Source of the DNA: Citreimonas salinaria
Lineage (GTDB): Bacteria; Pseudomonadota; Alphaproteobacteria; Rhodobacterales; Rhodobacteraceae
Length of the DNA: 64,000 nt
NCBI RefSeq assembly: GCF_900107235.1
Contig: NZ_FNPF01000007.1
Span: forward strand, 110,755 to 174,754
Direction of reading: 5' to 3'
Shown here one piece after another: positions 10,387-17,872 of this stretch. Numbering within the stretch: the stretch's first letter is position 1; every line of letters begins with the position of its first letter. The notes beneath the pieces are model-generated. The model ran no database searches. It saw nothing but the letters and a program-made list of their open reading frames with translations, and was not told where the DNA came from. The translations under genes and the position numbers were made by a program.

Positions 10387-11442
10387 TCACTCGGCCGGCT
10401 GAAAGCCCACGATCAGCTGCCGCAGCCCGAAAGCCGCCCCGGCGAAGATCGCCGCCACCGTGACCGGCGCCGAGAAGGCCAGCAGCGAGAACGCGCTGAG
10501 CCCCTGGCCCACGGTGCAGCCCACCGCCACCACCGCGCCGCCGCCCATCAGCCCCGCGCCCAGGATCTGGCGGCGCAGCTCGCGCGGGTCCTCGCAGGCC
10601 TCCCAGCGGAAATGCCCCTTGATCAGCGAGCCGGCGAAGGCGCCCAGCCAGACGCCCGCGACCGAGCCCACCGCGAAGCTCAGCGGCCGGCCCGATCCGG
10701 TCATCCACCACAGGATGGATTCCCCCAAGGGTGCCGCGAAGCTGTGCGACATGACCGGCACGCCTTCGAACCCGGTGCGCGCCACCCAGGCCGTGCCTGC
10801 CCAGCCGATCAGCACCCCCAGCCCGACGACCGCGCCCCAGATGATCGCCGACGGCCTGCGCAGCAGCGGCCGGTGCGCCAGCGCAACCGCCAGGACCGCC
10901 GCGCCGATGGCGATGCCGATGCCCGTCACCGGAACGCCGCTCAATGCCGCCAGCCGGTGGGCGATCCCCGGCGGCACTCCGCCCGTCGCCAGCTCCTGCG
11001 GGAACAGCGCCACGCGAAGCGGCGCCAGCGGCCCGGACAGCACGATGAAGGTCGACACGCCCATCGCCAGCACGATGACGAAGCTGCGCAGGTCGCCGCC
11101 GCCCAGCCGCGCGATCGCGCCGAAGCCGCACATGCCCGACAGCGCCATCCCGTAGCCGAAGACCAGCCCGCCGGCGATCGACGCCCAGGGGTTCCACCGC
11201 AGCGCCAGGTGATAGGGCGCCTCGGGCAGCAGCCCCGCGCCCATCAGGGCGAAGGCGCCGATGATCGCCACCCCGATCGCCACGCCCCAGCTGCGCAGCC
11301 GCACGGTCGAGCCGCCGTAGAGCGCGTCCTCGATCGCGCCCAGCGAGCAGAAGCGCCCCATCCGCGCGGCCAGCCCTAGGCAGATGCCGCCAAGAAGCCC
11401 GATCAGCGCAACCAGCTGGTGTTCGGTCATCAGGAAATCCAT
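10387..11442 (-). CDS. YeeE/YedE-family sulfur-compound transporter (SoxT-like)
   Basis: Polytopic inner-membrane protein of 351 residues, related to TsuA/YeeE thiosulfate transporters and to the SoxT proteins found in sox clusters. The three cysteine motifs of the family are visible: RFCSLGA (C32), SGMCGFGA (C105) and GCTVGQGLS (C309). These handle the sulfur compound in TsuA. A strong AAGGAGG lies 6-7 bases before the first ATG. The gene lies in the leftward arm of the sox locus behind soxS-soxR, suggesting import of thiosulfate or a derived signal; the exact substrate is inferred. Confidence 0.82.
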   Translation of the reverse strand: MDFLMTEHQLVALIGLLGGICLGLAARMGRFCSLGAIEDALYGGSTVRLRSWGVAIGVAIIGAFALMGAGLLPEAPYHLALRWNPWASIAGGLVFGYGMALSGMCGFGAIARLGGGDLRSFVIVLAMGVSTFIVLSGPLAPLRVALFPQELATGGVPPGIAHRLAALSGVPVTGIGIAIGAAVLAVALAHRPLLRRPSAIIWGAVVGLGVLIGWAGTAWVARTGFEGVPVMSHSFAAPLGESILWWMTGSGRPLSFAVGSVAGVWLGAFAGSLIKGHFRWEACEDPRELRRQILGAGLMGGGAVVAVGCTVGQGLSAFSLLAFSAPVTVAAIFAGAAFGLRQLIVGFQPAE

Positions 11443-11549
11443 GCCGATCCTCCTTCGACATGACGCGGATGCGCGATGATCGCTCCCCCGCGATCAGTCG
11501 CCCCACGCAGACTGCGCCTGCGCGCCGCGTCTCGCAAGCCCGCGCGTCT

Positions 11550-11888
11550 CTAGTCGTCGTCGCCGCAGAACAGGTCGTAGACGCATTCCAGCATCTTGCG
11601 CGGCTTGTCGTCGGCCAGCCGGTAATAGATCGTCTTGCCCTCGCGGCGCGGCAGCACCAGCCCCTCGAGCCGCAGGCGGGACAATTGCTGGCTGACCGCC
11701 GCCTGGCGCGCCGAAAGCAACTCTTCCAGCTCGGTCACCGATTTCTCGCCCGACACGAGATGGCACAGGATCATCAGCCGCCCTTCGTGGCTGATCGCCT
11801 TGAGGAAGGCCGATGCCGCGTTGGCCTTCTCGACCATGCGGTCGAGCTCGGCCTCGGACATGTCGTTGCTCAGAACCGGAAGCGTCAT
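11550..11888 (-). CDS. soxR: ArsR-family repressor SoxR
   Basis: Small winged-helix regulator of 112 residues. In Paracoccus and Pseudaminobacter, SoxR represses the sox genes until thiosulfate is present. The recognition helix region reads SVTELEELLSARQAAVSQQLSRLRLEGLV and the wing REGKTIYYRLADDKP. One cysteine sits in MILCHLV and a second in LECVYDLFCGDD, compatible with thiol-based sensing. The ATG at 11888 has GAAGGAT in front; an in-frame GTG overlapping the soxS stop codon is the alternative start. Co-transcribed with soxS. Confidence 0.88.
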   Translation of the reverse strand: MTLPVLSNDMSEAELDRMVEKANAASAFLKAISHEGRLMILCHLVSGEKSVTELEELLSARQAAVSQQLSRLRLEGLVLPRREGKTIYYRLADDKPRKMLECVYDLFCGDDD

Positions 11889-11899
11889 GGCATGATCCT

Positions 11900-12325
11900 T
11901 CACGGCGCGTCGGGCTGGAACGCGGTGTTGCGTTCCAGCATGTCGCGGTAGAGCGGCCAGAAGAAGTCCTGGCCCACGTAGCCCTCCATGCGCGCAAGCT
12001 CCTGCCCGTCGCGCACCAGGATGAAGGTCGGGGTGAACTGCACCCGGCGGTCGTACTCGACGCCCTCGGGCGGACCCATCCGCAGGTCGGCGCGCTCGAG
12101 CGGGGCGAACTGCCCTTCCTCGGTGTTCGGATAGGCCGGCGCGATCTCGTCGTCCCAGGCGGCGCAATAGGCGCAGCCGGGCTGTTCGACCATGATCAGG
12201 CGGACGCCCTCGTCGACGGGGGCGGCGGCTGCAGGGTCCGTGGACGCGGATGCGCCGCCCGCCACGAAGGCAAGCGCCGCCAGCGCCGTCACCAGCCGGC
12301 GTCGAAGGAAAAGAAAGTCGCGCAA
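11900..12325 (-). CDS. soxS: Periplasmic thioredoxin-like SoxS
   Basis: Thiol-disulfide protein of 141 residues that in Paracoccus keeps SoxY reduced and active. An N-terminal signal segment (RRRLVTALAALAFVAGGASA) precedes the active site CAYC (51-54), and RVQFTPTFIL supplies the cis-Pro region. It lies head-to-head with soxV over 79 bp that hold a likely SoxR operator. Confidence 0.88.
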   Translation of the reverse strand: MRDFLFLRRRLVTALAALAFVAGGASASTDPAAAAPVDEGVRLIMVEQPGCAYCAAWDDEIAPAYPNTEEGQFAPLERADLRMGPPEGVEYDRRVQFTPTFILVRDGQELARMEGYVGQDFFWPLYRDMLERNTAFQPDAP

Positions 12326-12365
12326 CGCGTCGTCCCCGCATTGACCAGTCGTTGACGCACAACCT

Positions 12366-12389
12366 AATTTGAATATGTGAATTGTTCAA
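12366..12389. promoter_or_regulatory. Candidate SoxR operator in the soxS-soxV divergent region
   Basis: An AT-rich island in GC-rich DNA. It contains TTGAA-N11-TTCAA (12369-12389) and AATT-N10-AATT (12366-12369 and 12380-12383). Its position between the divergent soxRS and soxV arms, and its resemblance to the AT-rich dyad ahead of soxX, fit an ArsR-family operator. Binding is inferred. Confidence 0.5.
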
Positions 12390-12404
12390 GAAAAGGCGAC
12401 CGCT

Positions 12405-13142
12405 TTGCTCGACATTTCCTTCGCAGGTGCTGCGATCGCCGGATTGCTGAGCTTTTTCACGCCCTGCATCCTGCCCATGGTGCCGTTCTACCTGTGCTAC
12501 ATGGCCGGGATATCGATGAACGAGCTGCGCGCCGACAGCGGGATCGCGCCGGGCGCGCAGCGCCGCATGGTGCTGTCGTCGATCTTCTTCGCCGCCGGCG
12601 TCACCACGATCTTCGTGCTGCTGGGCATCGGTGCGACGGCCGTGGGGCGCGCCTTCGCCGACTGGATGGACCAGCTGCAATGGGTGGCCGCGGCGATCCT
12701 GACGGTGTTCGGCCTGCACTTTCTTGGCGTCATCCGCATCGGGTTCCTGTACCGCGAGGCCCGCGTCGAAAGCCGGGCCGAGCCGACGACCATCCTCGGC
12801 GCCTACCTGATGGGATTGGCCTTCGGCTTCGGCTGGACGCCCTGCGTAGGCCCGGCACTGGCCTCGATCCTGATGATCGCCAGCGGCATGGGCGACATGT
12901 GGCGCGGCGGTCTGCTGCTGCTGGTCTACGGCGCGGCGATGACCGGGCCCTTCGTGCTGGCGGCGCTGTTCTCGGGGCCGTTCCTGCGCTGGACCGCGCG
13001 CCATCGCGACAAGATGAAGTACGCCGAACGCGCAATGGGCGTTATGCTGATCCTATTCGCGGTGCTGATCGTGACGGGCAGCGTCAACCTGATCGGCCAG
13101 TGGATGCTGGACACCTTTCCCGGGTGGGTGGCGCTGAGCTGA
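12405..13142 (+). CDS. soxV: CcdA-family electron transporter SoxV
   Basis: Inner-membrane protein of 245 residues that passes reductant from cytoplasmic thioredoxin to the periplasmic SoxW/SoxS. Six membrane segments are visible, with the two redox cysteines in SFFTPCILP (C21) and GWTPCVGP (C147). The start is taken as a TTG with AAAAGG about 8 bases ahead: the frame is closed by a TGA at 12378 and contains no ATG or GTG before it. First gene of the rightward sox unit. Confidence 0.9.
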   Translation: MLDISFAGAAIAGLLSFFTPCILPMVPFYLCYMAGISMNELRADSGIAPGAQRRMVLSSIFFAAGVTTIFVLLGIGATAVGRAFADWMDQLQWVAAAILTVFGLHFLGVIRIGFLYREARVESRAEPTTILGAYLMGLAFGFGWTPCVGPALASILMIASGMGDMWRGGLLLLVYGAAMTGPFVLAALFSGPFLRWTARHRDKMKYAERAMGVMLILFAVLIVTGSVNLIGQWMLDTFPGWVALS

Positions 13143-13165
13143 TCGTCGAACCGGAGGAGAGAGAC

Positions 13166-13744
13166 ATGAAAGCCTTGAGAATGGCGGCTCTGGCCGCGGT
13201 GATGGCCTGGCCCGCGGCGGCACAGGAAATGGGCGACGACGGGCTGCACAAGCAGCCCTGGATGATGGACACGTTCAAGGACCTGCGCGAGGACCTGGCC
13301 GAGGCCAACGCCGAGGGCAAGCGCCTGGTGCTGTTCTTCGAACAGCGCGGCTGCGTCTACTGCACGCAGATACACGAAGAGGTCTTCGTCGACCCGACGG
13401 TGTCGGACTACATCGAGGAGAACTTCTTCGTCGTGCAACTGAACCTGCACGGCTCGACCGAAGTGACGGATCTCGACGGGGAATCGCTGCCCGAGCGGGA
13501 CATGGCGCGCAAGTGGCGGGTGATGTTCACGCCCACGATCGTCTTCCTGCCCGAGGAGGTCCCCGAGGGGCAGTCGGCGATGGACGCGCAGGTCGCGGTG
13601 ATGCCGGGCGCCTTCGGGCGCGGGACGACGCTGGACATGTTCACCTGGGTCAACGAAAAGCGCTACGAGCTTGACGACGGGGAAGATTTCCAGCGTTACC
13701 ACGCGCGGATGATCCAGGAACGCGACAACGGCCGCACTGACTGA
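13166..13744 (+). CDS. soxW: Periplasmic thioredoxin SoxW
   Basis: Exported thioredoxin-fold protein of 192 residues that accepts electrons from SoxV. Signal peptide MKALRMAALAAVMAWPAAAQ; active site RGCVYCTQIHEEVF (C63, C66); cis-Pro in MFTPTIVF. The start ATG follows GGAGGAGAGA. The longer frame that begins at 12377 is out of phase with soxV and is not the gene. It ends 150 bp before soxX, where the second sox control region lies. Confidence 0.9.
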   Translation: MKALRMAALAAVMAWPAAAQEMGDDGLHKQPWMMDTFKDLREDLAEANAEGKRLVLFFEQRGCVYCTQIHEEVFVDPTVSDYIEENFFVVQLNLHGSTEVTDLDGESLPERDMARKWRVMFTPTIVFLPEEVPEGQSAMDAQVAVMPGAFGRGTTLDMFTWVNEKRYELDDGEDFQRYHARMIQERDNGRTD

Positions 13745-13773
13745 GCGGCGGACGGACGGGCATCGGCGGAAGG

Positions 13774-13800
13774 TTCGAATTATTCAAACTCGTGAATTTG
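13774..13800. promoter_or_regulatory. Candidate SoxR operator upstream of soxX
   Basis: The dyad TTcGAAT-T-ATTCaAA (13774-13788), perfect except for one pair, is followed by GTGAATTTG. It sits in the 150-bp gap between soxW and soxX, the position where SoxR binds in other sox loci. It shares AT-rich GAAT/ATTC half-sites with the 12366-12389 element. Confidence 0.55.
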
Positions 13801-13894
13801 ATGTTGCGTCGCTCCCGGATACTGCCCTAGTCTGTAAGGAACGAAAAAACGCCAATGACCCGCTCTTGGGGTCGTCACGCGCAGGGGAGGAGAC

Positions 13895-14371
13895 ATGAGG
13901 CTTACAGCAATCACGATGGCGGTGGCGCTGTCGGCGGGGATGGCCGTCGCGGATACCGTGGCGCCGACGCAGGTGACGTATGGTGAATATGGCGCGATCG
14001 AAACGTCGCTGTCGGGCCAGGTCGGCGACGCCGAGCGTGGCCGCGAACTGATGATCGCGCGCGGCAAGGGCAACTGCATCGCCTGCCACGCGGTCGAGGC
14101 CCTGAGCGACGCGCCCTTCCACGGCGAGGTCGGCCCGCCGCTGGACGCCGTCGGCAGCTACCGCAGCCCGGCCGAACTGCGCGGCATCGTCGCCAACGCC
14201 AAGATGACCTTCCCCGAGACGGTCATGCCCGCATTCTACAAGACCACCGGTTTCATCCGTCCCGGCGACGGCTACACCGGCAAGGCCGCCGAGGGCGAGC
14301 TCGACCCGATCCTGACGGCTCAGGAAATCGAGGATGTCGTCGCCTTCCTGATGACGCTCCAGGGCAGCTGA
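13895..14371 (+). CDS. soxX: Cytochrome c SoxX
   Basis: Monohaem subunit of the SoxXA complex, which oxidatively couples thiosulfate to the SoxY cysteine. Length 158 residues; signal peptide MRLTAITMAVALSAGMAVA; haem site CIACH (61-65); a conserved Met ligand region at ETVMPAF. A GGAGGAG ribosome-binding site precedes the ATG. Starts the soxXYZA unit. Confidence 0.95.
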   Translation: MRLTAITMAVALSAGMAVADTVAPTQVTYGEYGAIETSLSGQVGDAERGRELMIARGKGNCIACHAVEALSDAPFHGEVGPPLDAVGSYRSPAELRGIVANAKMTFPETVMPAFYKTTGFIRPGDGYTGKAAEGELDPILTAQEIEDVVAFLMTLQGS

Positions 14372-14396
14372 CGCCCGACACGAAAGGAGAAAACGC

Positions 14397-14804
14397 ATGC
14401 AGTTCACACGTCGCGAAACACTGGCCCTCGGGGCCGGCGCCGCGCTGGTCACCGTCCTGCCCTTCCGCGCCAATGCCGCGATCGAGGATCATGTGGCCGA
14501 GTTCACCGGCGGTGCCGAGGTGGCCGAGGGCGGGGTCACGCTGACCGCGCCCGAGATCGCCGAGAACGGCAACACCGTTCCGATCGAGGTCGCCGCCGAA
14601 GGCGCGTCCGCGATCATGGTGCTGGCGGCCGGCAACCCGACCCCGCCCGTGGCCACGTTCAACTTCGGTCCGATGGCCGGCGCGCATCGCGCCTCGACCC
14701 GGATCCGGTTGGCCGGCACGCAGGACATCATCGCCATCGCAAAGCTTGCCGACGGCAGCTTCGCCAGGGCTTCTCAAGAGGTCAAAGTCACCATCGGCGG
14801 CTGA
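14397..14804 (+). CDS. soxY: Sulfur-carrier SoxY lacking its C-terminal cysteine
   Basis: SoxY carries pathway intermediates on a cysteine in its C-terminal GGCGG arm. Here the Tat signal (RRETLALGAGAALVTVLPFRANA) and the Ig-like carrier domain are intact. The chain, however, ends EVKVTIGG followed by TGA, so the C-G-G residues are missing (135 residues). The codons are ATC GGC GGC TGA. If the ancestor ended GGCGGCTGC GGCGGCTGA, loss of one 9-bp unit by slippage gives exactly this sequence. No cysteine remains in the mature domain as read. Either this copy is non-functional, or the loss is an assembly or sequencing artefact. Confidence 0.9.
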   Translation: MQFTRRETLALGAGAALVTVLPFRANAAIEDHVAEFTGGAEVAEGGVTLTAPEIAENGNTVPIEVAAEGASAIMVLAAGNPTPPVATFNFGPMAGAHRASTRIRLAGTQDIIAIAKLADGSFARASQEVKVTIGG

Positions 14805-14823
14805 GGCAGAGGAGAGACATTAA

Positions 14824-15153
14824 ATGGCATCCGGAGTACGCCCCCGCGTCAAGGTTCCCAGCACGGCATCCGCCGGCGAGACCGTGACGATCAAGACGCT
14901 GATCAGCCACCAGATGGAATCCGGTCAGCGCAAGGACAGCGAGGGCAACACGATCCCGCGCTCGATCATCAACCGTTTCCACGTCACGTTCAACGACGAG
15001 ACCGTCATCGACGTGAAGATGGAGCCCGCGATCTCGACCAACCCGTATTTCGAGTTCGAGGCGAAGGTGCCCGAATCCGGCACGTTCCAGTTCACCTGGT
15101 ACGACGACGACGGCTCGGTCTACGAAGACAGCGCCGAGATCACCGTCGGCTGA
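14824..15153 (+). CDS. soxZ: SoxZ, partner of SoxY
   Basis: Forms the SoxYZ carrier heterodimer in the periplasm. It has 109 residues and no signal peptide of its own, because it is exported bound to SoxY. Family blocks PRVKVPSTASAGETVTIKTLISHQMESGQRKD and ISTNPYFEFEAKVPESGTFQFTWYDDDG are complete. It starts 19 bases after the soxY stop with GGAGAG ahead. An intact SoxZ makes the broken SoxY tail more striking. Confidence 0.95.
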   Translation: MASGVRPRVKVPSTASAGETVTIKTLISHQMESGQRKDSEGNTIPRSIINRFHVTFNDETVIDVKMEPAISTNPYFEFEAKVPESGTFQFTWYDDDGSVYEDSAEITVG

Positions 15154-15209
15154 CCGCCGCGACCCTGCGCCGCAACCACGCGGGGCAGGGGCTTCAGGGA
15201 GGAGAAAGC

Positions 15210-16061
15210 ATGAAACTCAAGGCACTGACGGCCATGGCCGCGCTGCTTGTCGCGCCAGCCGCCTTCGCCGGCGGGGCCGACGACGATACGCTTGTGATCA
15301 ACGGCGAGATCGAGATGACGACCAAGGCCGACGCGCCCGAGCACATGGAAGGCACCGGCATCGACCAAGTCATCTCGGGCTGGCACTTCCGCGCGGACGA
15401 GACGCAGCAAATTCAAATGGACGACTTCGAGAACCAGGGCATGATCTTCGTCGATCAGGCGATCAACACTTGGAACACCGCCGAGGGAAGCGCCGGACAA
15501 TCCTGCGCCGATTGCCACAACGACCCCGAAAGCATGGCGGGCGTGACGGCGACCTACCCGAAGTGGAACGAGGACGCCGGCGAGGTCCGCACGGTGCAGA
15601 TGCAGGTCAACGACTGCCGGGTGAACCGCATGGGCGCCGAGCCGTGGCCGTACGATGCCGCGCCTGCGATCAACATGGAGGCGCTGATCGCCTCGCAGTC
15701 GCGCGGCATGCCGGTGGACGTGGCCATCGACGGCCCCGCTGCCGAGACCTGGGAGCAGGGCAAGGACATCTACTACACCCGCTACGGCCAACTCGAACTG
15801 GCCTGCGCCTCCTGCCACGAGGAAAACTACGGCAACTACATCCGTGCCGACCACCTCAGCCAGGGCCAGATCAACGGCTTTCCGACCTACCGGTTGAAGA
15901 ACGCCAAGCTCAACGGCGCACATTCGCGCTTCAAGGGCTGCGTGCGCGACACCCGCGCCGAGACGTTCGCCACCGGCTCGCCGGAATTCGTTGCGCTGGA
16001 GCTGTACGTCAAGTCGCGCGGCAACGGGCTGTCGGTCGAAGGTCCCTCGGTCCGCAACTGA
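15210..16061 (+). CDS. soxA: Dihaem cytochrome c SoxA
   Basis: Catalytic subunit of SoxXA. Length 283 residues with signal peptide MKLKALTAMAALLVAPAAFA. Two haem sites are visible, CADCH (99-103) and CASCH (199-203). The cysteine that ligates the active-site haem as a persulfide is in FKGCVRDTRAETF (C244). All catalytic elements appear intact. A strong terminator follows at once. Confidence 0.95.
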   Translation: MKLKALTAMAALLVAPAAFAGGADDDTLVINGEIEMTTKADAPEHMEGTGIDQVISGWHFRADETQQIQMDDFENQGMIFVDQAINTWNTAEGSAGQSCADCHNDPESMAGVTATYPKWNEDAGEVRTVQMQVNDCRVNRMGAEPWPYDAAPAINMEALIASQSRGMPVDVAIDGPAAETWEQGKDIYYTRYGQLELACASCHEENYGNYIRADHLSQGQINGFPTYRLKNAKLNGAHSRFKGCVRDTRAETFATGSPEFVALELYVKSRGNGLSVEGPSVRN

Positions 16062-16067
16062 TCCATG

Positions 16068-16096
16068 CCCCGCGCCGGGTTCCGGCGCGGGGTTTT
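16068..16096 (+). terminator. Intrinsic terminator between soxA and soxB
   Basis: A perfect 11-bp stem CCCCGCGCCGG / CCGGCGCGGGG with a 3-base loop is followed by TTTT, six bases after the soxA stop. It should end or strongly attenuate the soxXYZA transcript before soxB. Confidence 0.88.
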
Positions 16097-16111
16097 CCGC
16101 CCGTAATTCAT

Positions 16112-16131
16112 TCACACATGCGCATGTGTGA
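16112..16131. promoter_or_regulatory. Perfect 20-bp palindrome upstream of soxB
   Basis: TCACACATGCGCATGTGTGA is a perfect inverted repeat ending 21 bases before the soxB ATG and starting 15 bases after the soxA terminator. It could be an operator or promoter-proximal site for a separate soxBCD transcript. It differs from the AT-rich candidate SoxR sites. Confidence 0.6.
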
Positions 16132-16152
16132 CCTCAATCCAAGGATGTTTCG

Positions 16153-17850
16153 ATGATCTCCAGACGCGATTTCCTCCAGGCCTCGATGGCGGCTTCGGCG
16201 ATCGTCGGCGCCTCGGGCTTCGGCAACTGGTCGCGGCTGGCCGCGCAGCAGGCGCTGAGCCAGGACCAGCTGCTGGAATTCGACACGTTCGGCAACGTCA
16301 CGCTGATGCACCTTACGGACATCCACGCCCAGCTGGTGCCGATCTATTTCCGCGAGCCGTCGGTCAATTTCGGCGTCGGCCCGAACCGGGGTGAGGTGCC
16401 GCACCTGACCGGCGCTGAGTTCCGCCGCTTCTACGGCATCGAGGACGGCTCGCCGTCGCATTACGCGCTGACCTCGGGCGACTTCACCGCGCTGGCGCGG
16501 GCCTACGGCCGCATGGGCGGGCTGGACCGGATCGCGACGGTTGTGAACGCCATCCGCGCCGACCGGCCCGACGCGCTGCTGCTGGACGGCGGCGACACCT
16601 GGCACGGCAGCTACACCTGCTACCACACCGCCGGGCAGGACATGGTCAACGCCATGAACGGGCTGCGCCCCGACGCGATGACCTTCCACTGGGAGTTCAC
16701 CCTGGGCCAGGAGCGCGTGCGCGAGATCGTCGAGGGCCTGCCCTTCGCGGCACTGGGCCAGAACATCTTCGACGCCACGTGGGACGAGCCAGCCGAACAC
16801 TTCAAACCCTACCAGTTCTTCGAGCGCGGCGGCACCAAGATCGCCGTGATCGGCCAGGCCTTCCCCTACATGCCGATCGCCAATCCCGGCTGGATGTTCC
16901 CCGACTACAGCTTCGGCATCCGCGACGAGAACATGCAGGCCATGGTCGACGAGGTGCGCGCGCAGGGCGCCGAGCTGGTCGTCTGCCTCAGCCACAACGG
17001 CTTTGACGTGGACAAGAAGATGGCCGGCATCGTGACCGGCATCGACGTGATCCTGTCGGGCCACACCCACGACGCGCTGCCCGAGCCGGTGCTGGTGGGC
17101 GACACCATCATCGTGGCGTCCGGCAGCAACGGCAAGTTCGTCAGCCGCGTCGATCTCGATGTGTCCGACGGCCGCATGATGGGCTTCCGCCACAAGCTGA
17201 TCCCGATCTTCTCGGACGTGATCGCGCCGGACCCGGAAATGACCGCATTGGTGCAGGCGCAGCGCGCACCGTTCGAGGCCGAGCTGAAGGAGGTGATCGG
17301 CCAGACCGACACGCTTCTCTATCGTCGCGGCAACTTCAACGGCTCGTGGGACGACCTGATCTGCGAGGCGCTGCTGTCCGAACGCGACGCCGAGATCGCG
17401 CTGTCGCCCGGCGTCCGCTGGGGGCCGTCGCTGATCCCCGGCCAGGACATCACGCGCGAGGATATCTGGAACGTCACCGAACTGACCTACCCCGAGGCAT
17501 ATCGCACCGAAATGACGGGCGAATACCTCAAGGTCGTGCTCGAGGACGTGGCCGACAACATCTTCAACCCCGACCCGTACTACCAGCAGGGCGGCGACAT
17601 GGTCCGCACCGGCGGCCTCGGCTACCGGATCGATATCTCCAAGCCGCAGGGCGAGCGCATCAGCGACATGACCCTGCTGAAGACCGGAGAGCGGATCGAC
17701 CCCGCGCGCGCCTACGTCGTCACCGGCTGGGCCAGCGTGAACGAGGGCACCGAGGGCCCGCCGATCTGGGACGTGGTGGAAAGCCACATCCGCAAGCAGG
17801 GCACCGTGACGGTGCCCGACAACACCAGTGTCGAGGTCGCGGACCGCTGA
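16153..17850 (+). CDS. soxB: SoxB sulfate thiol hydrolase
   Basis: Periplasmic dimanganese enzyme that releases sulfate from SoxY-bound S-sulfonate. It has 565 residues. The Tat signal is RRDFLQASMAASAIVGASGFG. Metallophosphatase motifs are in order: LTDIHAQ, LDGGDTWHGS, CLSHNGFD and LSGHTHD. The C-terminal 5'-nucleotidase-like domain follows. It is likely transcribed partly from its own control region, given the upstream terminator and palindrome. Confidence 0.96.
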   Translation: MISRRDFLQASMAASAIVGASGFGNWSRLAAQQALSQDQLLEFDTFGNVTLMHLTDIHAQLVPIYFREPSVNFGVGPNRGEVPHLTGAEFRRFYGIEDGSPSHYALTSGDFTALARAYGRMGGLDRIATVVNAIRADRPDALLLDGGDTWHGSYTCYHTAGQDMVNAMNGLRPDAMTFHWEFTLGQERVREIVEGLPFAALGQNIFDATWDEPAEHFKPYQFFERGGTKIAVIGQAFPYMPIANPGWMFPDYSFGIRDENMQAMVDEVRAQGAELVVCLSHNGFDVDKKMAGIVTGIDVILSGHTHDALPEPVLVGDTIIVASGSNGKFVSRVDLDVSDGRMMGFRHKLIPIFSDVIAPDPEMTALVQAQRAPFEAELKEVIGQTDTLLYRRGNFNGSWDDLICEALLSERDAEIALSPGVRWGPSLIPGQDITREDIWNVTELTYPEAYRTEMTGEYLKVVLEDVADNIFNPDPYYQQGGDMVRTGGLGYRIDISKPQGERISDMTLLKTGERIDPARAYVVTGWASVNEGTEGPPIWDVVESHIRKQGTVTVPDNTSVEVADR

Positions 17851-17872
17851 CCCGCCGATCGAGGAGACCATC

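Noticed and set aside
14802..14804. TGA in soxY read as selenocysteine (replacing the missing cysteine)
   Set aside because: Tempting because the TGA falls where the cysteine codon is expected, but the downstream codons (GGC AGA GGA) do not continue as Gly-Gly-stop, and the soxZ ribosome-binding site overlaps. No SECIS-like hairpin is apparent. A 9-bp repeat loss is simpler.
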